Assembly (NCBI RefSeq): GCF_900177545.1
Contig: NZ_FXBQ01000001.1
Span: 682,001 to 746,000, forward strand
From: Maritimibacter sp. HL-12
GTDB taxonomy: Bacteria > Pseudomonadota > Alphaproteobacteria > Rhodobacterales > Rhodobacteraceae
Length of the DNA stretch: 64,000 bases
Reading direction: 5' to 3'
Shown in pieces: positions 9,801 through 17,994 of this stretch. The first letter of the stretch is position 1, and every line of letters begins with the position of its first letter. The translations under genes were made by a program, and so were the position numbers. The notes beneath the pieces are model-generated. The model saw only the letters and a program-made list of their open reading frames with translations. It ran no database searches and was not told the origin of the DNA.

Positions 9801-9968
9801 CGGCGTCGCACCGGGGTAGGAAGTGACGACCGCGACCACCGGAAAATCGACATCGGGCAGTTGCTCGATCGGCAGCCGCATGTAGGAAAAGGCCCCGATC
9901 ACCACCATGGCGATCATCACCATGGTGGCAAAAACCGGCTGCGCCACCGAGATCCGGGTCAGGATCAT
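6858..9968 (-). CDS. RND efflux transporter permease, HAE1/AcrB family
   Basis: At 1036 residues this has the standard length of an AcrB/MexB-type inner-membrane pump, with one N-terminal membrane helix, two large periplasmic loops and the remaining helices in two blocks. The paired aspartates of the proton relay are visible in GILIDDAIVV near residue 400, and the TM10 lysine in GLVTKNAILLVDN. Such trimers drive export of hydrophobic or amphipathic compounds using the proton gradient. Its ATG overlaps the stop of the adaptor gene (ATGA), showing translational coupling. No TolC-type outer-membrane channel gene lies in the window, so one must be supplied from elsewhere. Substrate cannot be read from the sequence. 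Confidence 0.93.
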   Translation of the reverse strand: MILTRISVAQPVFATMVMIAMVVIGAFSYMRLPIEQLPDVDFPVVAVVTSYPGATPEAVENDIVKPIEDSVATLAGIDSIESVARTGSSLVLIIFDLEVKSSDAAQEVRDKVAQIQGLLPDNAGDPQILRFDPGELPVMSVGISSDEIGVGELTRLTEDVIAKRLANIRGVGRASVVGGRSAEVQIDIDPDRLTALSVGVAEALGAVAAENQDLPAGAITGDGATTSVQVEGRLATIRDFGDIIVTRRAGQPIRLGDIADIEERLAESTSLAMLNGDHALAIDVVKTQGANTVAVAEAVLEEVAAMQADDAFADIKIEILRDNAKPVTDSFHSVQNMILEGAVLATFIVFLFLNSWRSTVITGLTLPISIIGTMTAIYFLGFTLNMMSLMALSLAIGILIDDAIVVRENIMRHLHMGKSHMRAALEGTNEIGLAVLATTLSIVAVFLPVAFMEGILGRFFLQFGVTVSVAVLISLFVSFTLDPMLSSVWYDPSIDPKAKRGPVGRAVARFDDFFVWLGERYGGLLRRALKFRKTTILVAFLAFAGGIGIFTKVGAEFVPAADTGEFQVDLSLPVGTSLSRTAEKIAQVDALLRREIPEIEGTYATVNSGTTSGDNNATIIAILVPESERDRSPGVLTGVAREVLQSVGGADFIVGASNGMGPAGQPVELRIYGSDLGVLERLAADLKARLEAIPGLADVSTTLDDPQPTLGIRIDREAASDLGVSLQLVGDTLKPMLGGQTVSEWTSPQGETLDVVLRLPESARSDASVLGALPLAQSRGGVIRLDQVAEIVPSQGPGEINRQDRDRAVRVTASLDGVALGDVNAALEEAKASLDLPLGYRLGTGGETEQLADSMMAAAAALALAVIFIYLVLASQFGSFLQPFAIMSSLPLALIGVALGLLAFGSTLNIFSIIGFIMLMGLVTKNAILLVDNANQHVREGENLYDALVLAGRTRFRPIVMTTLAMIFGMLPLALNLHGGTGQNTSMAHAVIGGLISSSLLTLVVVPVLLTYTDGLGRRVARLFPAPPDHDASPAE

Positions 9969-11218
9969 TGTCCCGCCCCCAGGAGCTCGACCTTGTCACC
10001 GGCCCGTAGCGCGGGCATCGGCTCGCTCACCACCACCTCGCCCGGTGCGAGGCCCGAGACGATCTCGACCAGCGCGCCCGCGTCCCAGGTGCGGCCCGGT
10101 TCGACCGCCCGGCGCTCGGCGGTGCCGGTCTCGATCACCAGCACATGCGCGCCCTCGGCGTCGCGTCGCAGCGCCCCCACCGGCAAGCCGATGGCCCCTT
10201 CGTGCGCCTCGAGCACGATCTGCCCGGAGGCAAACATGCCACCGCGCAACTCGCCCGAGGTATTCGCGAGCGAGATGTAAACCGGCAGCATCCGACTGCC
10301 CTCGATCGCCATCGGACTCAGCCGTTCGACCTGGCCGCGAAACACCCGCTCGCCAAAGCCCTCGACCCTGATATCGACGGCAAGCCCCGCGGTGAGCACC
10401 GGCGCGAATGCCACCGGCGCGGTGGCCTCCACCTCGAGCGCGGTGAGATCGACGAGCGTGACCAGCGGCGTGCCCGTGGCGGCGAACTGGCCGGGATCGA
10501 CGGAGCGCTCCGAGATCACCCCGTCGAAGGGCGCGACAACTGTCGCCCGGTCGCGTCCGCGCTCGGCATTGGCCACCAGCGTTTCCTGCGCCGCCAGCGT
10601 GGCGGTGAGCTGATCGAGCGTGGAGCGGGCCCGGTCGAGCGCGTTCTGTGGCTGGAGGCCACGTTCCACCAGGCTCTGCGTGCGCTCGAAATCGGTGCGC
10701 GCCTGTTCCAGTTGCACCCGCGTGGCCTCGGCATTGGCCCGGGCCTGGGCAAGCTGGCTGTCGAGCGCCTCGGGATCGAACCTCACCAGCACGTCGCCTT
10801 TTGCCACCGCATCGCCTGCCCGCACCATCACCGTCTCGACCCGGGCCGAAACCTCCGACGACAGATGCGCCCGGCGCACCGGCGTGAGCGAACCGGTAAT
10901 GCGCAAGGATTCGGTGAGCGTGGCGGGGGCAACCTCGGTCACCTCGAAGGGCGCAAGTTGCACGATGGCCGCCCGCGCCGCGCGAGCCTCGGCCTCTGCC
11001 AGCACCGCGGCCTCGGCCGCCTCACGGTCTGCCTGCATCTCGGCCAGCGTGCCGCTCTGCACGAACCATCCCGCCCCGCCGGCGATCAGCAGTAGCACCA
11101 GCACCAACCATGGCCAGCGACGCCGCCGCTTCGGCGCGAGGCCTTGCGCGATCCGCTCGGCAGCGGCGCGCTCGCGCTGGTTCATCGCCCAGTCGGGCTT
11201 GGTGATTTCCTTGTTCAT
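9965..11218 (-). CDS. RND efflux periplasmic adaptor subunit (membrane fusion protein)
   Basis: The 417-residue protein has a basic N-terminus followed by one membrane anchor (WPWLVLVLLLIAGGAGW, ~38-54), a lipoyl/barrel-sandwich segment (ITGSLTPVRRAHLSSEVSAR), an Ala/Glu/Gln-rich coiled-coil hairpin at ~155-220, and a beta-barrel domain. This is the AcrA/MexA layout, here anchored by a helix rather than a lipid. It links the permease encoded immediately downstream to an outer-membrane channel. Its start overlaps the regulator's stop by four bases and its stop overlaps the permease start by four, so regulator, adaptor and pump form one translationally coupled operon. Confidence 0.92.
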   Translation of the reverse strand: MNKEITKPDWAMNQRERAAAERIAQGLAPKRRRRWPWLVLVLLLIAGGAGWFVQSGTLAEMQADREAAEAAVLAEAEARAARAAIVQLAPFEVTEVAPATLTESLRITGSLTPVRRAHLSSEVSARVETVMVRAGDAVAKGDVLVRFDPEALDSQLAQARANAEATRVQLEQARTDFERTQSLVERGLQPQNALDRARSTLDQLTATLAAQETLVANAERGRDRATVVAPFDGVISERSVDPGQFAATGTPLVTLVDLTALEVEATAPVAFAPVLTAGLAVDIRVEGFGERVFRGQVERLSPMAIEGSRMLPVYISLANTSGELRGGMFASGQIVLEAHEGAIGLPVGALRRDAEGAHVLVIETGTAERRAVEPGRTWDAGALVEIVSGLAPGEVVVSEPMPALRAGDKVELLGAGQ

Positions 11219-11697
11219 CGGGTGTCTTCCCTGTCGGTTGCGGCGAGGCCGGCGTCCTCGGCCAGCTTTTCGGTCCAGGCATCGATGAAATCGGCGGTCT
11301 TGCGGTGAAAGTCGGCGAAACGGCTCACCCGCTCGCGCGCACCGGCATGGCTCTCGGGAAAGCCCGCGCTGATTTCCGTCATCTTGTCGGCATGGTCGCG
11401 GAATCGGTCGCCAAGCGCGCGGATCACCGCGAGGTTGGGAAAGTCGAGCGCTTCGTAGGCGTCCTGCCGCTGGCCCACCGGCGAGACCCGGCGCACCGAC
11501 CCCTTGAGGACGAGCAGCCGCGCATTGGTGCTGGCCGAGGCCTTCGAGATCTTCAGCGCCTCGGTCATCTGCGCCAGCGTGCGCGGCTCGCCCTCGACGA
11601 TAAGATAGCCGAGGATCTGGCCAGCGATCCGCGGCCCACCTTCGGACTGGGCCATCAGGCCCATCTGTTCAATGAAGTCTTCGGTTGGCGATGTCAT
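11215..11697 (-). CDS. GbsR/MarR-family transcriptional regulator of the RND operon
   Basis: The product is about 160 residues from ATG 11697; an ATG at 11709 and a TTG at 11733 are alternatives. An N-terminal winged helix-turn-helix is visible (GQILGYLIVEGEPRTLAQM, then LKISKASASTNARLL), which fits the GbsR/MarR type, followed by a helical dimerisation region. It is the first gene of the efflux operon and overlaps the adaptor gene by four bases. Family knowledge and position suggest a repressor that releases the pump genes when it binds a ligand. A repeated TGAAC half-site lies just upstream. The inducer is unknown. Confidence 0.85.
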   Translation of the reverse strand: MTSPTEDFIEQMGLMAQSEGGPRIAGQILGYLIVEGEPRTLAQMTEALKISKASASTNARLLVLKGSVRRVSPVGQRQDAYEALDFPNLAVIRALGDRFRDHADKMTEISAGFPESHAGARERVSRFADFHRKTADFIDAWTEKLAEDAGLAATDREDTR

Positions 11698-11727
11698 GCG
11701 CGGCGACATAGGCGATGCGTTCGGGAT

Positions 11728-11754
11728 GTTCAATAAGGACTGAACGATTTGAAC
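11728..11754. promoter_or_regulatory. Candidate operator upstream of the efflux regulator
   Basis: GTTCA at 11728-11732 and TGAAC at 11741-11745 form an inverted repeat around eight bases, and a second TGAAC follows at 11750-11754. The elements sit between the regulator and the divergent selD fusion, where an autoregulatory site is expected. Assignment to the GbsR/MarR protein is inferred from position. Confidence 0.4.
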
Positions 11755-11844
11755 AAACTTCCCTCACGTCAGCGTCCGAGAGTCACCTTGGCGCGGGGTC
11801 CGGGGCGCGTTATCCCTCCGGGACCGACAAGAAGGCGCGCGCCC

Positions 11845-14034
11845 ATGCAAGCAATGCCCCTGCCCCTCACCCGCGACCTCGTGCTCATCGGCGGTGGCCA
11901 TGCCCATGCGCTGGTGCTGCGCATGTGGGGCATGAAGCCGCTCGAAGGCACCCGGGTCACGTTGATCAACCCCGGCCCGACCGCGCCCTATTCAGGCATG
12001 TTGCCGGGCCATGTCGCGGGGCATTACGGCCGCGAGGCCCTCGATATCGACCTTGTGCAGCTTGCCCGATTCGCCGGTGCGCGGTTGGTGATCGGCACCG
12101 CCACGCGGATCGATCCGGCGGCAAAAACCATCACCGTCGAAGGCCACGGCGAAATCGGCTACGATGTTGCCTCGCTCGACGTCGGCATTCACACCGAGAT
12201 GCCCGATCTGCCCGGCTTCGCCGAGCATGGCACCGCGGCCAAGCCGCTCGACAGCTACGCCGCACGCTGGCGCGCCTTCCTCGCCCGCGCCACTGCCGGC
12301 GAGGTCGCACCCGAGGTGGCGGTAATCGGTGGCGGCGTGGCCGGGGTGGAACTGGCGCTGGCGATGGCCCATGCCCTGCGCCGCGACGTGGGCGGCGCGG
12401 CGCGGGTGAGCGTGATCGAGGCAGCGCCCGAAATCACCGGGCGCAACCCCGGCACGACGCTGCGCCTGCAAGCCGCGCTCGACGATCTCGGCCTGTCGGT
12501 GCACACCGGCGCGCAGGTGGAGCGGGTGGAGGCCGATGGCGTTTATCTGGACGGGGGCGATCACGTGCGGTCGCATTTCACCGTCGGCGTGGCCGGGGCG
12601 ATGGCGCATCCCTGGGTCGCGCAAAGCCCGCTGCCGGTCACCGATGACGGTTTTGTCCGGGTCGACAGCCACCTGCGGGTGGAAGGCCACCGGGATTTGT
12701 TCGCGGTGGGCGATTGCGCCCACATGACCCACGCGCCGCGCCCCAAGGCCGGGGTCTATGCCGTGCGCTCCGGCCCGGTGCTGCTCGACAACCTGCGTGC
12801 CGTGCTCTCGGGCGGGAAAACCCGTGCCTATCGCCCGCAGGGCGACTACCTCAAGCTGGTCTCGCTCGGCGGCAAGGTGGCGCTCGCGGAGAAATGGGGG
12901 CAGACGATCTCCGGCCCGCTGCTCTGGCGCTGGAAGGACCATATCGACCGCAAATTCATGCGGATGTTCCATGACTTGCCGCGGATGGCACCGCCGCCGC
13001 TGCCCCGCCCGGTGACCGAGGGCGTGGCCGGGGAACTCAAGGGCGCGCACAAGCCGCTCTGCGCGGGCTGCGGCTCCAAGGTGGGACCGGGCACGCTCGG
13101 CGCGGCGCTCGCGGGCCTGCCCGCGCTCGGGCGGCCCGACGTGCTGACCGGACCCGGCGACGATGCCGCGGTGCTCGCGATCGGCGGCGCGCGGCAGGTC
13201 GTCACCACCGACCACCTGCGCGCCTTCACCGCCGACCCGGCGCTGCTCGCCCGGATCGCCGCCATTCACGCGCTGGGCGATATCTGGGCGATGGGCGCGA
13301 AACCGCAGGCGGCACTGGCGAGTGTGATCCTGCCGCGCATGTCCGAACCCTTGCAGGCACGCAGCATGGCAGAGATCATGCGCGCCGCGCATGAGGTGTT
13401 CATCGCAGAGGGCGCGGAGATCGTCGGCGGGCATTCCACCATGGGCGCGGAGATGACGCTGGGCTTCACCGTCACCGGGCTTCTCGAAGGTGCGCCGATC
13501 ACCAACGCGGGCGCGCGACCGGGCGATGCGCTGATCCTCACACGTCCACTCGGCAGCGGCACGATCCTTGCCGCCGAGATGCTGGCCGCGGCCAACGGGC
13601 GGCACGTCGCCGGGATGCTGAAGGCGATGGCCCGCCCGCAGGGCGACGCGGCCGAGCTCCTCGCCGGGGCGCATGCAATGACCGATGTGACCGGCTTCGG
13701 CCTTGCCGGGCACCTGATGGCGATCTGCCGGGCCTCGGGCGTGGCCGCGGAGATCGAGCTCGACGCGCTGCCGCTCTACCCCGGCGCCCTGGAACTGGCT
13801 CAGGCCGGGCACCGCTCGTCGATCTGGGAGGCCAACCGCGCCGCCGCGCCGGTGGAAGGCGGTGCCGGGGCGCGCGCGGCGCTGTTGCACGATCCGCAGA
13901 CCGCGGGCGGGCTGCTGGCCGCCGTCGATGCGGGTGCAGCGGAAGACCTGGTTGAAGCGCTGATCGCAGCGGGCCACCGCGCGGCCCTGATCGGACGCGT
14001 GGAAGACGGCGCGCCGACGATTCGCTGCCGCTAG
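11845..14034 (+). CDS. selD: NADH dehydrogenase-like flavoprotein fused to selenide, water dikinase (SelD)
   Basis: The 729-residue protein has two parts. Residues 1-~380 are a pyridine-nucleotide-disulfide-oxidoreductase/NDH-2-like domain with an N-terminal FAD motif (LIGGGHAHAL) and a second Rossmann motif (AVIGGGVAGVELA). From about residue 400 it is a selenophosphate synthetase: CAGCGSKVG near 404-412 supplies the catalytic region with cysteine rather than selenocysteine, and GPGDDAAVL is the metal/ATP-binding aspartate motif. SelD makes selenophosphate from selenide and ATP for selenoproteins or selenouridine tRNA. The flavoprotein part may generate or deliver reduced selenium, but that is unproven. 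ATG 11845 is chosen over an upstream TTG; ATG 11854 is possible. No selA, selB, selU or tRNA-Sec was seen nearby. Confidence 0.88.
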   Translation: MQAMPLPLTRDLVLIGGGHAHALVLRMWGMKPLEGTRVTLINPGPTAPYSGMLPGHVAGHYGREALDIDLVQLARFAGARLVIGTATRIDPAAKTITVEGHGEIGYDVASLDVGIHTEMPDLPGFAEHGTAAKPLDSYAARWRAFLARATAGEVAPEVAVIGGGVAGVELALAMAHALRRDVGGAARVSVIEAAPEITGRNPGTTLRLQAALDDLGLSVHTGAQVERVEADGVYLDGGDHVRSHFTVGVAGAMAHPWVAQSPLPVTDDGFVRVDSHLRVEGHRDLFAVGDCAHMTHAPRPKAGVYAVRSGPVLLDNLRAVLSGGKTRAYRPQGDYLKLVSLGGKVALAEKWGQTISGPLLWRWKDHIDRKFMRMFHDLPRMAPPPLPRPVTEGVAGELKGAHKPLCAGCGSKVGPGTLGAALAGLPALGRPDVLTGPGDDAAVLAIGGARQVVTTDHLRAFTADPALLARIAAIHALGDIWAMGAKPQAALASVILPRMSEPLQARSMAEIMRAAHEVFIAEGAEIVGGHSTMGAEMTLGFTVTGLLEGAPITNAGARPGDALILTRPLGSGTILAAEMLAAANGRHVAGMLKAMARPQGDAAELLAGAHAMTDVTGFGLAGHLMAICRASGVAAEIELDALPLYPGALELAQAGHRSSIWEANRAAAPVEGGAGARAALLHDPQTAGGLLAAVDAGAAEDLVEALIAAGHRAALIGRVEDGAPTIRCR

Positions 14035-14057
14035 GCCGACACCGCTCCGAAAATGAA

Positions 14058-14081
14058 AACGCGGGCCCGGGGGCCCGCGTT
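14058..14081 (-). terminator. Strong hairpin terminator of rplY
   Basis: An almost uninterrupted palindrome of eleven-base arms (AACGCGGGCCC and its complement) lies 25 bases past the rplY stop. On the minus strand it is followed by T-rich sequence (TTTTCATTTTC). It also separates the convergent selD fusion. Confidence 0.75.
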
Positions 14082-14106
14082 GATCCTGCCGAAACGATCG
14101 CGACGA

Positions 14107-14745
14107 TCACTCTTCGCTTTCGCCGATCACTTCGGTTTCGATCTCTTCGTCGGTCTCTTCGTCCGAGCCGCGCAGACCCGAAGGTGCCGAGATGTTGGCG
14201 ATCACGAAATCGCGGTCGATCGTCGGTTTCGCGCCCGCCGGCAGGGTGACGTCGGAGATATGGATGACGTCGCCCACATCGCGCCCAGCGAGGTCGACCA
14301 CGATCTTTTCCGGGATATCGCCCGCGACGACGTTGAGTTCGACTTCCGGGCGCACCACCACGAGAACGCCACCCTTCTTGATGCCGGGGGCGGTCTCTTC
14401 GTTCTCGAACTCGACGTGGATGAACAGGTTGATCCGCGTGGTCCGGTGCAGGCGCATGAAATCGACGTGCGTCGGCAGGTCTTTCACAACGTCGCGCTGA
14501 ACGCTGCGGCAGATCACGCGCACGTCGTCGTGGCCATCGACCTTGAGGTTGAGCAGCGTCGAGAGGAAACGGCCTTCCTTGAGGCGTTTCAACAGGACGT
14601 TGAAGGGAATGTCGATCGGGAGCGGATCGCTGCCGCCGCCGTATACGATGCCCGGTACGTTGCCTGTGCGGCGAGAATGACGAGCGGCCCCCTTGCCTGT
14701 CCCCGTCCGTACCGTGGCGTGGAAATCAGGGATTTCACGAGCCAT
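14107..14745 (-). CDS. rplY: 50S ribosomal protein L25/general stress protein Ctc
   Basis: The 212-residue protein starts MAREIPDF and has the L25 5S-rRNA-binding domain (~5-95, with [10 protein letters not shown] and VPGIVYGGG) and the C-terminal TL5/Ctc domain (~100-185). It ends in a Glu-rich tail, [17 protein letters not shown]. This long two-domain form is normal for alphaproteobacteria; L25 stabilises 5S rRNA in the large subunit. The frame stays open far upstream, but homology begins at ATG 14745. The gene is monocistronic with a strong terminator. Neighbouring pth and ychF-like partners common in related genomes are not adjacent here. Confidence 0.95.
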   Translation of the reverse strand: MAREIPDFHATVRTGTGKGAARHSRRTGNVPGIVYGGGSDPLPIDIPFNVLLKRLKEGRFLSTLLNLKVDGHDDVRVICRSVQRDVVKDLPTHVDFMRLHRTTRINLFIHVEFENEETAPGIKKGGVLVVVRPEVELNVVAGDIPEKIVVDLAGRDVGDVIHISDVTLPAGAKPTIDRDFVIANISAPSGLRGSDEETDEEIETEVIGESEE

Positions 14746-14940
14746 GGGTAGTCTCCAGTTTGTAAGTGTCGCGGGTGTTCCTCCAAGGGTGCAACGCCCG
14801 CACGAGAGGCGCGCTATAGACCACATCGGCCGGCTTGGGAAGTGCAAAATACCCCGGAACCGGCCTGGCGGGAGCTTGCGGCCGAGCGCCGCGGGGCGTA
14901 GCGGTGGCGCCGATGTGACTCGATGAGAAGGAAGCAGGCG

Positions 14941-16086
14941 ATGTCGGTGGTCATGGCCGCACGAACGACTCGCGCGCCGATGCTCACGCTCGCGGCGGTG
15001 GGTGTGAACTGGGGCGGGATCGCCGGGCTGATGCCCGATATCAAGGCCGGGATCGGTGCCTCCGACGCCGAACTGGGGGCGGCCCTGATCGCACCCGCCG
15101 TCGGCTCGATGATCGCGCTCGCGCTTGCGCCGCGTTTCGGCCGCGCACTCGGCAACCTCGCGCTGCCGCTGGCCGGTCTCGGCATCGCCCTCGCGGTGCT
15201 CACCCCGCTCACCGCGTCCTCCCCGGTCACGCTGGCCTTCGCGCTGTTTTTTACCGGTGCCGCGGTGGCGCTGGCCGACATGACCGCCAACGTGCGCATC
15301 GCCCAGCTCGAAGCGCGCCGTCGGATGCACCTGCAAAGCGTCAACCACGCCGCCTTTTCGCTTGCCTTCGGCCTCACCGCGCTGGGCGTGGCCTTCGCCC
15401 GCAAGGCGGGTTACGGCCCGGCGGAGGTGTTGCCGGTGCTTTCGCTGCTCGCGCTCGGGTCGGTGCTCATCGCCTGGGAGCGGGTCGATTTGCCGCCGCT
15501 TGACGACCCCGAAGATGCCGCGCGCGGTGCTGTGCCGCCGCTTGCCGTGATCCTGCTCGGCGGGCTGATCCTGTTTTCAGGCTTCATCGGCGAGAACGCG
15601 ACCGAAGCCTGGTCGGCCCTGCATATCGAGCGCACGCTCGGCGGTGCCCCCGGCGAAGGCAGTTTCGGCCCCGCCGTGCTCGGGCTGGTGATGTTCGCGG
15701 GGCGGCTCGGCGGACAGGTCGCGGCGGCGCGGATCGGTGAACTCAGGCTCATCCTCACCTCGGCGGTGCTCGGCATGATCGGCGCGATCGTCATTGCCGC
15801 CGCGCCGACCAAGCTGGTAGTGATCGTCGGGGTCGGCGTGCTCGGACTCGGCATGGCGGTGATCGTGCCGGCCACCAACTCGATCATCGGGCGGATGGTG
15901 TCCGACGAGGCCCGCCCGCTGGCGATCTCGCGGGCCTGGATGGCAGGGCTCATGGGCTTTTTCATCGGCCCTTCGATGATGGGCGGGCTTGCGGAACTAT
16001 GGAACCTGAGGGTTTCCTTCGCGGTGGTGGCCTTGATCGTCGCGTTGATCGTGCCGGCAGTGCTGGTGCTGACCCGCCAGCGCTGA
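14941..16086 (+). CDS. MFS transporter
   Basis: The 381-residue protein consists almost entirely of hydrophobic helices, consistent with twelve membrane segments of the major facilitator superfamily. It has no soluble domain. ATG 14941 is preceded by AAGGAAG and is preferred over ATG 14923. The short loops and [20 protein letters not shown] near the N-terminus recall the YbjJ/fucose-permease-like branch, but substrate cannot be assigned. It converges on the sulfotransferase gene with only 12 bases between stops. Confidence 0.82.
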   Translation: MSVVMAARTTRAPMLTLAAVGVNWGGIAGLMPDIKAGIGASDAELGAALIAPAVGSMIALALAPRFGRALGNLALPLAGLGIALAVLTPLTASSPVTLAFALFFTGAAVALADMTANVRIAQLEARRRMHLQSVNHAAFSLAFGLTALGVAFARKAGYGPAEVLPVLSLLALGSVLIAWERVDLPPLDDPEDAARGAVPPLAVILLGGLILFSGFIGENATEAWSALHIERTLGGAPGEGSFGPAVLGLVMFAGRLGGQVAAARIGELRLILTSAVLGMIGAIVIAAAPTKLVVIVGVGVLGLGMAVIVPATNSIIGRMVSDEARPLAISRAWMAGLMGFFIGPSMMGGLAELWNLRVSFAVVALIVALIVPAVLVLTRQR

Positions 16087-16098
16087 CGCGGCCGGGCT

Positions 16099-16719
16099 TC
16101 ACGCTTTCGGGGTGTGCAGATATCCGTCGCGCGCCAGCTTGTCCCAGAGCCGCGCCTCGTCGGGGCGTGCCGCGCGCACGGCGTCGCGCACCTCGTCGGG
16201 CACCTCGACCGCGCCACCGGTCGATACGTTCACCCGCTCGAAGGCCACCGCGCGGTTGAACCGGGCTTCGAGGAAGGTCGCCAGCAGATCCTGCCGGTCA
16301 TACTGGAAGATATGCGTCACCAGCGGGCGTTTGCCCTCGCCCATCAGAAACCTGTCCTGCCGTCCGATGCCGGGGAAGCGCGGATCGCCCGAAAGCGCCG
16401 CCGAGACGAAATCGGCAAAGGAAACCTCGTGCGTGCTCTCCGGCCCCTCGGGCTGGGTCGGGCGTTGCAGGTAACGATACCAGCTCACCAGCCGGTCGAC
16501 CGGCTCGCGCATCACCGCGAAGGTTTCGACCTCGCTTCCCCAGACCTGCCGGATGAAGGCGCGCGGCTTGCCGTTGAAAAGCCCCGCGTTCATGTGGCGT
16601 TTGCCGGGCGGGCGGCTGATCTGCATCGCCGCCAGATCGCCCAGCGCCGAAACCACGGCCGAGGAGCCGGTTTTCGGCACTTCGAGAAACACCAGCTTCT
16701 GGGCGTGGAAGTAGAGCAC
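16099..16719 (-). CDS. Sulfotransferase family protein
   Basis: The 206-residue product begins near a GTG at 16719, eight bases after the lldD stop; no ATG is available. The 5'-phosphosulfate-binding loop is visible at the N-terminus (FLEVPKTGSSAVVSAL), and FAVMREPVDRLVSWYRYL matches the 3'-phosphate-binding region with conserved Arg and Ser. These enzymes transfer sulfate from PAPS to carbohydrate or other acceptors. Following lldD this closely suggests shared transcription, not a shared pathway. A frame extending further upstream overlaps lldD and is rejected. The acceptor is unknown; surface polysaccharide is one possibility, given polysaccharide genes elsewhere in the window. Confidence 0.75.
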   Translation of the reverse strand: MLYFHAQKLVFLEVPKTGSSAVVSALGDLAAMQISRPPGKRHMNAGLFNGKPRAFIRQVWGSEVETFAVMREPVDRLVSWYRYLQRPTQPEGPESTHEVSFADFVSAALSGDPRFPGIGRQDRFLMGEGKRPLVTHIFQYDRQDLLATFLEARFNRAVAFERVNVSTGGAVEVPDEVRDAVRAARPDEARLWDKLARDGYLHTPKA

Positions 16720-16727
16720 CGCGTCGC

Positions 16728-17891
16728 TCAGTCCCAGTCGCCCGAGAAGCCGCGCGGCACGCGCAGGATATCGCGGGTGACTTGCGTGATGTCGCGGTGA
16801 CCGCAGAAGGCCATCGACTTGTCGAGTTCGGTGTGGATCACTTCGAGCGCCCGGGTCACGCCCGCCTCGCCCATCGCGCCCAGCGCGTAGACATAGGCCC
16901 GCCCGATCATCGTGCCTTTCGCGCCCATCGCCACCGCCTTGAGCACGTCCTGCCCCGAGCGGATGCCGCTGTCGAGCCAAACCTCGATCTTGTCGCCGAC
17001 CGCGTCGAGCACCGGCTCGAGCGCCCGGATCGACGACACCGCGCCGTCAAGCTGGCGCCCGCCATGGTTCGAGACCACGATCGCGTCGGCCCCGATCTTC
17101 GCCGCCATCACCGCATCTTCCGGCTCCATGATCCCTTTCAGGATCAGCTTGCCGCCCCACATGTCGCGGATCGCCTCGACCTTGCCCCAGTCGAGGCGCG
17201 GATCGAATTGCTCGGCGGTCCAGGCCATCAGGTTGGACGGGTCCGACACCCCCGAAACATGGCCGACGATATTGCCGAACTGCCGGCGCTTGGTGCCCAG
17301 CATGCCCAGCCCCCAGCGCCACTTGGTCGAGAGGTTGATCATGTTGGCCAGCGTCGGCTTCGGCGGTGCGGAGAGACCGTTCTTGATGTCGCGGTGACGT
17401 TGGCCGAGCATCTGCAGATCGAGCGTCACCACCAGCGCCGAAACGCCCGCATCCTTGGCCCGCTGGATGATCCGGCGCAGGAAATCCTCGTCGCGCATCA
17501 CGTAGAGCTGGAACCAGAACGGCTTCTCGGTGTGCTCGGCCACGTCCTCGATCGAGCAGATCGACATCGTGGTGAGGGTGAAGGGCACGCCGAACTTCTC
17601 CGCCGCGCGGGCGGCCTTGATCTCGCCATCGGCGTGCTGCATGCCGGTCATCCCGACCGGGGCCAACGCCACCGGCATCGCCACCTCCTCGCCGATCATC
17701 GTGCTGCGGGTCGACCGGTTCGACATGTCGACCGCAACCCGTTGGCGCAGCCGGATCTGTGCGAAATCGGAGGTGTTTTCGCGGAAGGTCTGCTCGGTCC
17801 AGCTTCCCGTCTCGCAATAGTCGTAGAACATCTTCGGCACGCGACGGCGATAAATGCGGTGGAAATCGTCGATATTGGTGATCACGGGCAT
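16728..17891 (-). CDS. lldD: FMN-dependent alpha-hydroxy-acid dehydrogenase (L-lactate dehydrogenase type)
   Basis: The 387-residue length and TIM-barrel motifs fit LldD/glycolate oxidase enzymes. Visible features include PVALAPVGMTGMQHADGE, the FMN-phosphate region (WLDSGIRSGQDVLKAVAMGAK) and the active-site sequence SNHGGRQLDG with catalytic His and substrate-binding Arg. The enzyme oxidises L-lactate or another 2-hydroxy acid to the 2-oxo acid and passes electrons to the respiratory chain. ATG 17891 gives the standard N-terminus (MPVITNIDDF); the frame stays open upstream without homology. No lactate permease is adjacent, so the exact substrate is uncertain. Confidence 0.9.
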   Translation of the reverse strand: MPVITNIDDFHRIYRRRVPKMFYDYCETGSWTEQTFRENTSDFAQIRLRQRVAVDMSNRSTRSTMIGEEVAMPVALAPVGMTGMQHADGEIKAARAAEKFGVPFTLTTMSICSIEDVAEHTEKPFWFQLYVMRDEDFLRRIIQRAKDAGVSALVVTLDLQMLGQRHRDIKNGLSAPPKPTLANMINLSTKWRWGLGMLGTKRRQFGNIVGHVSGVSDPSNLMAWTAEQFDPRLDWGKVEAIRDMWGGKLILKGIMEPEDAVMAAKIGADAIVVSNHGGRQLDGAVSSIRALEPVLDAVGDKIEVWLDSGIRSGQDVLKAVAMGAKGTMIGRAYVYALGAMGEAGVTRALEVIHTELDKSMAFCGHRDITQVTRDILRVPRGFSGDWD

Positions 17892-17994
17892 GGGCGGTCT
17901 CCGGAAACGCTGCCTCCCTGTTACCCGCAGCCGCCGCCGCCCGCAATCACGGGATTGCGCTTGCGCCGCAGGGCAATCCGCGCGATCAGATCGC

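Noticed and set aside
6879-10280. A 1133-residue open frame opposite the RND permease and adaptor
   Set aside because: It is antisense to two conserved genes, rich in Arg, His, Gln and Gly, and has no recognisable domain. High GC leaves antisense frames open.
14746-15348. An in-frame extension of rplY to 413 residues
   Set aside because: The extension overlaps the MFS gene on the other strand and lacks homology; L25 starts at 14745.
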